Shown: one piece after another, positions 1-9,539 of the stretch
Layout: each line of letters opens with the position of its first letter
How positions within the stretch are numbered: position 1 is the first letter of the stretch
From: Gigaspora rosea
Taxonomy: Eukaryota; Glomeromycota; Glomeromycetes; Diversisporales; Gigasporaceae
Length of the DNA stretch: 64,000 nt
Assembly (NCBI GenBank): GCA_003550325.1
Contig: QKWP01000041.1
Span: forward strand, 168,651 to 232,650
Direction of reading: 5' to 3'
The notes under the pieces: model-generated
Told to the model about the DNA's origin: nothing
The model's input: the letters and a program-made list of their open reading frames with translations, nothing else
The model's database searches: none
Program-made: the position numbers and the translations under genes

Positions 1-2
1 AC

Positions 3-401
3 ACATCAGATCACTGTACGTTGTGTGAAGACAGGATAGAAAAAACCCAAGAACACTTGGCAGAGTGTAGTAGTTTTGAGTTCCAGTGGTTTAATATTGA
101 AGACATAGTTTCAGATTTGTGTTGAAAAAAACTAGAGTTAGACTCCAAGTTTAAGTTCAGAAAAAAAGTCGTAAGAGGAATTATCTTTAGGAGAAACAAA
201 GAAGAAAATTCTCAGGCAAGAAAGAACATAATTAAAGGTTTATTACAGGAAACGGTAGTACTTAATATGACAAACCTTCTGAACTCAAAGAAAAAAGCTT
301 TAAAAATTCTGAACTACTCTATAACGCTCACCTGGAATCTTTTTTGTAATTTCATTTGGAAAACCTGTTGCTTTGCAGTTAATGGGAATTTCGAGTTATA
401 A
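3..401 (+). pseudogene. C-terminal remnant of a LINE-type reverse transcriptase protein
   Basis: The frame starting at base 3 reads through a zinc-knuckle-like motif, C-T-L-C, nine residues, H-L-A-E-C (bases 15-68), the kind of Cys/His cluster found near the C terminus of RNase H-bearing LINE proteins. The frame meets TGA at 123-125, then continues open in the same frame to TAA at 399-401 with a basic, Lys-rich stretch. The start lies outside the window. The internal TGA could be a decayed CGA (inference). The Cys/His motif differs in spacing and neighbours from those of the three LINEs further on, so this is probably another family. The LINE assignment rests on the motif and the A-rich tail that follows. 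Confidence 0.55.
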
Positions 402-845
402 CAAATAGAGGAATTTAGCTTCAGACTCAAGAGAAGACTTATCTCCAGCGCCAAAGGGAAGAAGAATTGAAATCCTAGCTCAAGTAAGGAAGGCTCTACA
501 GAAAAATAAGAAGGAGAAAATTTATGAAATTTGGGATGAAGCAATTTTTTGTTTAATCCAATCGGGTGAAACCCTCTTTTGGACCTCCTTTTGATAGGGG
601 CTAATTTAGACTCTAACTCTTCAGAAAGTTGGTGCGATAGATTGCATTTGGGTAATATTACTCAGATGATATAGACTTTGTTTATTCTTAGAAATGTATT
701 GTATTTAATTTGTTAAATATATAATAAAGCTAAGAGGTCGAGTTACAGCGAGATCTATCAAAGGGAAAAAAAAAAGAAAGCAAAAAAAAAGCGAAAACAA
801 CAAAAAAAAGCGAAAATAAAAAAAACAAACCTAAATAAAAAAACA
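402..845 (+). mobile_element. 3' untranslated part and A-rich tail of the LINE remnant
   Basis: No open frame is kept here. The stretch ends with AATATATAATAAAGC near 715-729 (a possible AATAAA signal) and then an A-rich tract with short GAAA/CAAA steps to about 845. This is how a LINE 3' UTR and tail would look. No target duplication can be checked because the 5' end is outside the window. Confidence 0.45.
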
Positions 846-1127
846 ATGTGAATAGAAGATCTAATTAATAAACAAAAGATCTAATTTGATCTTGTAATAC
901 AGATATACAGATTAATTTAGATAGAACCCCGAATAATCTATATGAAGTCAAAGTTAAAAAATAGCTAATAGAGAGCTGTTTTTTAAAAAGGTTATATTTA
1001 TATTTGAAAAGTAGGTATTGGAGAAAAGGTTATATTTGAAACCTACTAAATGACAAAATAGATAGATATATTTGAAAAAATGCTAATGAGGTAATTGTTA
1101 TAAATGTTATATTTGAAATGTGCTAAT

Positions 1128-1208
1128 GAAAATTGGAAAAATACAAAAATTGAAAAAATGCAAAAATTAGAAAAATGCAAAAATTGGAAAAATGCAAAAA
1201 TTAAATAA
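1128..1208. repeat. 17-bp tandem repeat
   Basis: About four and a half copies of a 17-bp unit close to AAAAATTGGAAAAATGC. The Phe-rich open frame on the minus strand here is only the translation of this repeat. Confidence 0.8.
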
Positions 1209-1369
1209 AAATTAGCCAAAACAGTTTTTTTTTTGTTAAGTTTTTTCATACAACTTGTAGTTTATATATTATATTTATGATCGTTGGCAGCTTGTAGATG
1301 AAATGGCTTAAGAGATTTTAAATTTTGTTTTTTTTTTAGGGAATGGTTTGTTTTTTTTTTTTTTTTTTT

Positions 1370-1457
1370 NNNNNNNNNNNNNNNNNNNNNNNNNNNNNNN
1401 NNNNNNNNNNNNNNNNNNNNNNNNNNNNNNNNNNNNNNNNNNNNNNNNNNNNNNNNN
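1370..1457. other. Assembly gap (88 N)
   Basis: A run of 88 N is flanked on both sides by long T runs, so the gap probably sits in a homopolymer that could not be assembled. Its true length is unknown. Confidence 0.98.
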
Positions 1458-1561
1458 TTTTTTTTTTTAGGAAACGTGTTGTTTTTTTTAGAGAACGTTG
1501 TATTTTAAAAAAAGGTAAAGGTGGATAAAAGTTCTATTTAATATGTAAAATATAGCTTATA

Positions 1562-1739
1562 TACAGTATAACCCCGCAATAGTCACATTCGCATTAGTCA
1601 CAATCTCATTATAGTCACCTTAATTTTCCTATTTAATTATATATACTATATATAAATTTTGGCTCGCATTAGTCACAATCTCGCAATAGGCACATATAAA
1701 TTCCGATTTAGTATGTGACTATTGCGTGGTTTGACTGTA
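1562..1739. mobile_element. Pogo/mariner-like MITE, 174 bp
   Basis: Inverted termini of about 25 bp: the left end reads CAGTATAACCCCGCAATAGT and the complement of the right end reads CAGTCAAACCACGCAATAGT. TA dinucleotides flank both ends (1562-1563 and 1738-1739), as expected for the Tc1/mariner/pogo group. The interior repeats the terminal motif (ATTAGTCACA, ATAGTCAC) and has no coding capacity. Its length and CAGT..ACC ends match the MITE at 32342-32514. Confidence 0.85.
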
Positions 1740-2129
1740 TACCAAACCAAAAGTGCTAACCAAAAAAATTTTTATTATGATGCTCAAATATAACCTCATA
1801 TAGATTATTTGGGGTCCTACTTAGATATAAGTTATTCAAAGTATTTTGAAAATATACTCCAATGTGTCCTTGGTATGACCCAGGTTACATATCTACTGAT
1901 CCAGACAGTCACAGCCAGTAGTCCACTCAAAAAATATTTCAAATTTACTTTCAAAAACATTTTCGAAATATTTCAAGACCTGAAATATTTTGAAATACAT
2001 TGTGAAATGTTTCGAAATATATTGCATATGCGAAATCTTTCAAAAGATTCTGCATGTTCGCAAGTACTTTTGAAAGATTGTGCTACTATAAATTTGCTAA
2101 TGGACTATGCGTATTTATGAAGGATTATA
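1740..2129. other. Non-coding, GAAATATTT-rich
   Basis: No gene is recognised. Between about 1925 and 2060 the motif GAAATATTT and its complement recur many times, giving local self-complementarity. The 103-residue open frame here has no recognisable domain and is repeat-derived. Confidence 0.5.
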
Positions 2130-2790
2130 TACAGATTAAATAAATCATTAAAATCAAGCATGAGTATTAAGTCAATGCGGACATGATGGATAAAATAAAG
2201 AAGCACTTGCCAACTTAAATCATTAAAAATTGAACCTAATAATGTATTACCTCAAGTAAGTGCAGTGAAACTTATCACATAATAAATATATTGATGTGAA
2301 GAATCTCTTACGTATTTAAATAAATCATTAGAGGTTGAACCAAAAAATGGACTGCCATAAAATCAACATGGTGTAACTAATCATATGATGAATAGACACG
2401 ATAAATCAACTTGCATATTTAAAGAAGTCATTAGAAATTATATCCAATAAGGGATTTGTAGTAAGATGTCAAGGAATAGCTTGTCTGACATTGAATAAAT
2501 ATAAAGAAATCGCAGATTAGAATAAGCCATTAGAAATTGTACCTAATACTGCATCTGTATTAAGTTGTCATAAAACCTATTGCATGATGTGTAAAGTAAA
2601 AGAATCAATGAAATTGATCCCAATAATGCAGTGGTATTGGGAACTTGTGAAGCAACTTATTGCATAATGAACAAATTTAAGTTATTGCAAGTTATCAAAA
2701 ATCTGCATTGGCATTAAGTCAAAGTGGTATGGCTGCTTGTATGATATAGATACAAATCACCTGCAGATTCAAACAAGTTATTAAAATGTT
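2130..2790. repeat. Degenerate ~100-bp tandem repeat, about 7 units
   Basis: The phrase TTAAATAAATCATTA-(A/G)-AATTGAACC returns at about 2134, 2213, 2316, 2418, 2518 and weaker sites after that. Each time it is followed by a CTAATAATG..TATTAAGTCA part and by a GCATAATGAATAAAT part. Units are strongly diverged. The same family reappears at 14570-15010, so this is a dispersed old tandem family. No coding. Confidence 0.7.
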
Positions 2791-2944
2791 ATCTGTCTTG
2801 CTTGGCACTTATAATTACACTATTCACTAGTGATGGACATTACATGCAATCCCACACGTAATCCATTATGTGATGTGAAGAATAATTCCGGCCAACATCA
2901 TAATTCTAGGTATAATTTACTAATTCCGTCTCTCTACTATTGTA

Positions 2945-3183
2945 AGGCCACTCCAATTTAAATCTATGTTTAATATAACCTCTCCCCTCTCGATTGAGCA
3001 AATAATAGAGAGAGCTAAACAACATATATATATATAAAATGAACCCATACAGAAAGGTCACCAAAATTAGAGCAGCTATATGATGCATTTATGCTAAGGA
3101 CACTCTAATTTAAATCTATGTTTAACATAGCCCACCTCCTCTCGATTGAGCAAATAATGAAGAGTTAAACAACATATATATAT
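2945..3183. repeat. Two direct copies of a ~90-bp unit
   Basis: Copies at 2945-3037 and 3098-3183 (offset about 152) share CACTC(C/T)AATTTAAATC, CTCTCGATTGAGCAAATAAT and end in (TA)n. This is a local duplication. Confidence 0.85.
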
Positions 3184-3958
3184 AATACCTAGATTCAAAT
3201 TTCACTTTTAATATTTTTACTAAAACTAGTGCAATAGGTGGCACTTACATGCCATCTATCTTATTTGTTTTGTTAATGTTATTGATGAGTATAATTGGTG
3301 GAATATTTTTTTTGTATTTTTCATAATTTTTGTTAAAGTTTGATTGATTTTTAATAATTGGTTCTGTAAATTGATATAAAGTTATATAAATAAATTTATA
3401 TTAATTTAGTGTAATAAGAAATATTTAATATTTATATTTATGTATTTTGCTTTTTGTAGTGTTTTTTTGTGTAATGTTTTTTCTGGGTGTTGATTATAAT
3501 TTTTTTTTACGTTTAATAGTTTTTTTCGATTTTAGTATGTTATTAATATTTTTTTTTTGTAGTTTAGGTTTAGCTGTATTATTAAATCATAATATTTATT
3601 ATTTTTTTAACATATTTTTTAAAATAAATATAAGTTATTTTTTATTTTATATTATACTGTAATAAAATTAAATTATTTTTTATTTTAATATATTGTGGTT
3701 TATTAATTTATTTTTTATTTTATTTTATTATAATATTATTAATTTATTTGGTTTTGTTAAGTATTTTATTTGTAATTATTAAATACATGGAGCAGATTAT
3801 GTTAATATTTTTATTGTTATGTAAAGTGTAGAATAGTGCAATTTATATATTTTGGTTTAATTGTATTAAATTATCTGATTTATATGTGTTTAAGTAGGTT
3901 ATTCAGTTTGTTATAATGATTTTGTTAATATTTAATTTTATACAGAAATAAATGATGT
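3184..3958. other. Very AT-rich non-coding DNA
   Basis: Long T-rich and TTTAT stretches. The 71-residue Phe-rich frame at 3447-3662 is a composition artefact. I see no gene, repeat border or RNA gene. Confidence 0.6.
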
Positions 3959-4128
3959 TAAGGGCATGCCATTTATTATGTAATTTTTACTATAGATACA
4001 TGGTCAGAAGTAGTGATTACGTCTATATATTATATTAATCAAATTGAATTAAATAAAATGATCACACCATACATGCGTAGAGGTGGCTGCTAAGTAAAAA
4101 ATATTACATAATAAATAGCATGCCCTTA
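3959..4128. mobile_element. 166-bp MITE with TA duplication
   Basis: Left terminus AGGGCATGCCATTTATTATG (from 3961) and right terminus, complemented, AGGGCATGCTATTTATTATG (ending 4126) form an inverted repeat of about 30 bp. TA lies at 3959-3960 and 4127-4128. The interior is non-coding. The TA duplication suggests a Tc1/mariner-type mobiliser, but the terminal sequence is not diagnostic. Confidence 0.8.
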
Positions 4129-4189
4129 TTAGTTCATATTAATTTTTAGTTTTTAGTTTTAGAATGTTGTAAAGTGAAATGTGTGGTTG

Positions 4190-4560
4190 AATTTGAGGTT
4201 TGTGTTTGTTTACAAAATCTTGATTTTGATTAGTTGTTTTAATTTTGTATATTATGCAAGAAGTATTTTACTTATTTGTGTGGGTAATATAATCTAATTT
4301 TGTAAATAAATTAAGTGCATAAGCTAAAAATTTGGTTTATGGTTTTAATATTAGAGGCTACAGGGTTAAAATAACATTAGTTATATGTAACATTTTGTTT
4401 CTGCCATTTTAATTAATATACAGTTAAGATCTGTTTAAACATTAGTTTTTGTATATTTTTTACTTTTTTTTCTTTTACTTGGGTTCAGATTCTTTGTCGG
4501 ATGATCTGCAATAATCACTTCCTCTTTAGGAGTCTGTATTATTATGCAATAATTTACATC
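4190..4560 (+). repeat. Copy of a ~370-bp non-coding repeat (also at 44580)
   Basis: In the same orientation, this segment matches 44580-44945 in several blocks in the same order: TTTTACTTATTTG(C/T)GT(A/G)GGTAA, TTTTGTAAATAAA(C/T)TAAGTGCAT, TTAGAGGCTA(C/T)(A/G)GG, ATTAGTTTTTTGTATATTTT, and TTC(A/G)(A/G)ATTCTT with (T/A)GATCTG. No frame is conserved. This is an old dispersed repeat of unknown type. Confidence 0.7.
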
Positions 4561-5350
4561 TTTATTGGGAATATAAGTAAAATATTGATTCTGATTGTAT
4601 GTAGTAATCTAGTGATTTTATTTTACTAACCAGATTTGTATTTAATTCAGTTTTGAATTAGCAATTATTTCATGATTGCTGAATACAGAAGTTAATAGTT
4701 ATTTATAAGTCAGGTTAACAGCAGAAATAATTTTCAACTCTGTAATTTCTAAGCAATTTATTGCTTCATAGACCTATTTATAGAAAAAAATTAATTTATT
4801 GGGTTTGTTGTACATATTTGGTTTGAAAATAACAGGATAGATTATCATTTATATATGTATGTTCGTAAGGTATTTACATTACTATTTAGTTTGTTTTTAG
4901 GTTATAATAGAAAATTTTTTTATAACAAAATTGATACAACAGTTGAAATTTACTTGATAAATATTTTTTATACAGTAACAAAAATAGATAAAAATTTTAT
5001 AATAATTACTGCAAAATTTCAAACAGATATATAGTTTTAACTATTCGGTAGTTTTAGATAAAATTTCACAATGACTAGTACTACTTCTCTATAAATAGAA
5101 CTATAAATGTAATACTTTAGAAAAAGAACTAAACTAAATTCTGTCTTTCTGTCTTTTCTTTAAGAAATGACAGAGTATTAAAGTTTTTTCATAGTTAAAT
5201 AAAGAAATAGACCCATAACTTTATTTATAGAAACGTAATATTTACCTTTGCAAAATTTTTTCTAAAACTATCGAACCATTAAGAATTGTATATCTATAAA
5301 ATTTGTTATATGCCTACATATAGTTTTGATTTACAAAGTACTGTTTCTTA
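4561..5350. other. AT-rich DNA with a long imperfect palindrome (4990-5310)
   Basis: No gene. Arms at about 5014-5075 and 5235-5305 are inverted copies: CGGTAGTTTTAGATAAAATT against the complement of AAAATTTTTTCTAAAACTATCG. Further in, CTATAAATAGAACTATAAAT matches the complement of a segment near 5220. This is probably a foldback or MITE relic. No clear target duplication was found. Confidence 0.5.
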
Positions 5351-6515
5351 ATATTACACGATGATGGGGTTTTAATCGGCAACTCTTTCTAATGATCCCT
5401 CATACCAAATTTTCCAAGAACTCAGACCTACGAAAACTATACAGTTAACATATTTATACATAACAAAACTCTACCAAAGCTGCTGTCAGGTACAAAGTCC
5501 ATTTACTATATGTTCCGAGACTGAAATAGAGATGAAAAAGAACAGTAGACTTATAAGCGAGGCACCTTGGAGGGCTTTGGTGCTATTGAGCAAGGATGTA
5601 GCAGAGAAACTCTGGAGCTTTGTCAAGGTCTATGGATATGAAAATAGAAGTAGATACTTGGTTAGATGAGTTATTCTGTAAAGCGTAACTCATACAACTC
5701 CTTTATTTTGGTACTCTTTTTCTGGTACTGCTTTGGACGTTTCGAAATTTCACAAAAAGTGTGCAATTTGGCGTACTCCCTCCAAAAGATCAGTAGTGTT
5801 TACTCCTTCTAAATCCAGACATATCTACCGAAATGGCATCTCCCACGAGGATATTTGGGTTAATGCTTACCAAATAAACAATGACTGGTGTAATAAAGAT
5901 TAGAGGGATCACGTATAGAAATTTCTAGATGTTAGACATTTTTTTTCTTTTTCTCTTTCTAGAATACATATAGTGTTAGATTAGATTTTTCTATACAACA
6001 CTATATAATTTTTAATGCCTAGCACAGGCAAAATAGTGTTGTCATGCCCGTCTTTTTTTCGGCCTTTTTCTTCTTTTCTCTGTTTTTATATTTTTTTCGT
6101 TTATCTCTTCCCTTTTATTTCTTGTCCTGTTTTTTTTTCTTTCTCATTAGTTTAGCACTCCCCATTTTTTTATCCTTTTTACTTTTTTTTTCTATTTTGT
6201 TAGTAGTTCTTCTACCTAGGAGGCTAGGAGAAGAAGGTTGGAAAAGAAGACGGTCATGACGGGCTAGTAAGTCAGGTCAGTAATTCAGAGCGGATCAGTC
6301 TGAGGTAGATCAATGCAAACCGATGAGGCTAAATTACCCTTGGCAGGTCGCACATAGGTGCTCAAGTATTTAGTACTTTATAGTAACCGGGTGACCACTC
6401 TTTGATTCAAACACCAAATGGTGGATGTAAAAATTTTCTTTTGAAATTTATCATCAATAAAGCATTGAAGCGTGACATGATTGTCAAGTTCAAAAAAAAT
6501 ATATTACACGATGAT
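5351..6515 (+). mobile_element. 1.1-kb retroposon, copy 1, with 15-bp target duplication
   Basis: The 15-mer ATATTACACGATGAT occurs at 5351-5365 and again at 6501-6515, bracketing 5366-6500. The element ends in a short A run (6492-6499). These are hallmarks of target-primed retrotransposition. The body aligns with the minus strand of 30852-31923: the same start region (ACTCTTTC..GATCCCTC), the same middle (TTTGGTACTCTTT, CCTCC/CTCTAAAAGATC, GTTTAC), a pyrimidine-rich tract, and GGCAGGTCGCACATAGGTGC near 6340 against ACAGGTCGCATCTGGGCACG. No intact frame is kept. It is either a 5'-truncated LINE family or a non-autonomous retroposon. Confidence 0.8.
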
Positions 6516-6734
6516 CAATGCATATAATAAATCGAAAATAATCCAAAAAAAATGCCCAAGTTTCAAAATAGCAGTATAAAATGACAAATCAAAGAAGTTA
6601 AGAAGAATTGAAGATGAGAAGTGGCTAAGAACAACTATTAAAAACTAAAGAAACTCTTGTTATACATTAGTTGTTGATGTTTAGTAGTCTTAGTAGTTTT
6701 CATGCTAAACCTAGAAACATTAGTTAGAAATATA

Positions 6735-7488
6735 GTAAAATTTTATGATTCATTAGATTTTATAGAATTTTATTAATAAAATTTTATAAAATCTTATAAT
6801 ACACAAATTTTTATTAATTAATTATAACTTTATGCACTAAGTAAATATGTTTAGCATTTAAAAATATATCTAATCAGCAGATTTATTTTTATTTTTCTTG
6901 AAATTTGGAAAATAGATGCATAATTTTGGCTTTTTAATCAAAAAGCCAAATTTAAGCATCTTTTCTCCAAATTTTAAGTAAAATAAAAACAATACTGCCA
7001 ATTTAATGTATTTTATGCTCTGAACAAGTTTACCTAGTGAATTGATTAGAATTAATTAGTAATATTTTATAAATAACAAGAATTTATAGAATTTTATTAA
7101 TAAAATTTTATAAAATCTTATAATTCACAATATTTTACTAATTAATTTTAACTTATTGCACTAGCTAAACTTGTTTAAAGCCTAAAACTACATTATATAG
7201 CAGTATTGTTTTTATTTTACTTGAAATTTGAAGAAATTTGACGTTTTTTATCAAAAAACTAAAATTATATATTTATTCTCCAAATTTCAAGTAAAATAAA
7301 AATAACTTTACCAATTTGATGTATTTTTAGGTGCTGTACAAGTTTACTTAGTGCACTAAGTTAGAATTAATTAGTAAAAGTTTGTGAATTATAAGATTTT
7401 ATAAACTTTATTAATAAAATTTTATAAAATTTCATGATTTACAAAATTTTACTAATTAATTCTTACTCTATGCACTATGTAAACTTTT
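6735..7488. repeat. Alternating-palindrome satellite (family A), block 1
   Basis: Two palindromes alternate. Palindrome A is centred on TTTTATTAATAAAATTTT and flanked by AATTAGTAAAATTT arms. Palindrome B is centred on TTTT(A/G)ATCAAAAA with arms TTTTATTTTACTTGAAATTT. Centres lie near 6776 (A), 6936 (B), 7099 (A), 7251 (B) and 7412 (A), so spacing is about 160 bp. The array is cut at 7488 by LINE 1 and resumes at 13571. Non-coding. Confidence 0.85.
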
Positions 7489-7519
7489 ATAGCCCGAAAA
7501 ATTTTCATAATAATGGTTT

Positions 7520-8230
7520 TTTAACGCCTAACCAGAGAACTTCTGAATTTTGCGGAGCCGTGCAAGCTGGGCATACAGTGATCGCTGTTGAAAATAATAC
7601 ACCAAATATCTCAGATCCCATTTTATCATCACCTCTGAGATATTAATTTCTAATCTTAACAACAATCTGATACTGACTTATCCTAATGATGAACTACTAC
7701 CAGGCAATATTGGCAATACTAGTACTAATCTAAATACAATTCCTTTACTAGAAGAAACTTCTACAAACCTACACTCAGATAACTCTAAAGAATATGACCC
7801 ACAATTATGTTATAACAAATTTCTTTATCACCACAGATTACAAACCCTCCCTTCACCATAAACTATAGGCTCATTTTTAGAATATATACAAAAAAACTAC
7901 CCAATGTACTACAGCAACCAATATATTAGAATCTCTATAAAACCTCATCCATGAATTAGTTATTACTTTATAGAGGCACATATTTACCTCCATATGAAGA
8001 TTTCCAATCTGATCACTTCTTCTCACCTTTTGAGGACCTGCATATATTTTGTAATCTTAAACTAAAATCACATACTAGTTTTAATTCACATCTTAGCAAT
8101 AATAACAATTTCCAATTACCAGCTTCTTTTTTGATCCTACACTTTTCCTTACTTCACTACCTCATAACAGTCTACCAACTACAAATAACAACTCCTAATA
8201 TCTTCAAACTCTTAATCTACTCGTGACTTA
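7520..8230 (+). pseudogene. LINE 1 ORF2: N-terminal linker
   Basis: In shifting frames this region encodes peptides that match the same part of LINE 2: C-Y-N-K-F-L-Y-x-H-R-L, then I-G-S-F-L-E-Y-I and Y-P-M-Y-Y-S-N-Q-Y-I-R (about 7815-7945), then E-A-H-I-Y-L. LINE 2 has the same words at 53200-53400 on the minus strand. The segment precedes the endonuclease and has no domain I can name. Its conservation between the two copies suggests a real part of the protein. At least two in-frame stops are present. Confidence 0.65.
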
Positions 8231-8232
8231 CA

Positions 8233-8895
8233 TATTAATATCACTACCCACAATGTTAGAGGTTTTAACTCAGCTTCTAAGAGACAAATATGGCAAAATT
8301 ATTGCATCAACCATAATATTTCTATTGCTTGTATTACAGAAACCAAAATTTCACACAAAACCAAACTCTCATTCTGTAACAACAATTTATATACATATTA
8401 TTGGGCTAATGCTGATAGTTCAATAGAAGGTGCTGCTATTATGATTCGTAACTATCTCAAATCTCATGTTCATAGCTATTATACACACCCAGGAGGTGCA
8501 ATTGCACTTGACCTTTTCTTTAAAAGCAATATCAAGTTACGAGTTATTTCTGTTTATTTATCTTCAACTGATACTATTAAAAGAAATAATACTCAGAACA
8601 CTGTTATTAACTGGATTTTACAAGCTTGACAACTAAATACTCATCCTATTATTCTTGGGACTTTAATACACAGGTCAATACTATAAGCCCTTCTTCTTCC
8701 AAATACAAACTTATCAACTTTCTACATCATACAAACATGTTTGACATAGATGCCTATTTTAACAATATATATTATACTTGGTCAAATAACCTGGCTCATA
8801 GTAAAATTGACTATATATGGACAGATTCATTCAATATACAATTTATTCTTTCATATGACCTTGATAATAGTCAGCTAGTACTCTTAGTGATTATT
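8233..8895 (+). pseudogene. LINE 1 ORF2: APE-like endonuclease domain
   Basis: The frame that reads T-H-N-V-R-G-F-N near 8240 continues with I-T-E-T-K-I (metal-binding Glu region), G-A-A-I-M-I and L-R-V-I-S-V-Y-L. A one-base loss near 8650 turns the expected G-D-F-N into a frameshift; after it come Y-T-W-S-N-N and K-I-D-Y-I-W (8775-8820). The final S-D-H catalytic triplet reads S-D-Y near 8888 after another frameshift. In active elements this domain nicks target DNA to prime reverse transcription. It must be dead here because of the frameshifts and the His-to-Tyr change. Confidence 0.8.
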
Positions 8896-9539
8896 CTATT
8901 CTTTTTTCTTCCTGGACATTTCCTAATGCTTATAGCAAACCCCTTGTATGCATACTGGTGTTAGTTGAAGAATTTTTAACTACAAATTTATGTCAACAGA
9001 CCAGTGGACAGAGTTTTCAGAATGTATTACTTAGCTATTTTTGCAGCACAATATACCCATTTCAGTAAATACTCATGAAATTGATACTACTTGGCACAAA
9101 ATTCAACACTCTATTCTACAAGCACTAATTTAATTAATTCCAAACAAAATATCTCGCAAACGTAGCTATAACTATAAATATACACCATACTGTACCGCTC
9201 TTTATACTGGATTCATAAAACTTGGCCACTTTATTAAAAAGATTAAAAATACCTCAAAACTTTACCTTCCATATATCAACTTATATATTCTTTCCATTAA
9301 TTCCTATACTAAAGCCAATCTGGATCCTCTTTTATAACTTGATACTACTAGTACTCAATTCTGGCTTCAACATGCTTATAAAGTCTGAAAACAAGTCTAA
9401 CATGCATACCAGTTAGAATACTCTCTTCTTCTCCGACAACAAATTAATCATGCCTCTCAAAAATGATGTGAAACTCTAACTTCCAAACCTAAACAAGCTA
9501 TTAATAGCATTCTTGATAGGTACCAACCTCCTATACACT

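Noticed and set aside
3447..3662. Phe/Leu-rich small membrane protein
   Set aside because: Produced by TTT/TTA-rich composition; similar frames appear at 6044, 49870 and 49908 in T-rich DNA.
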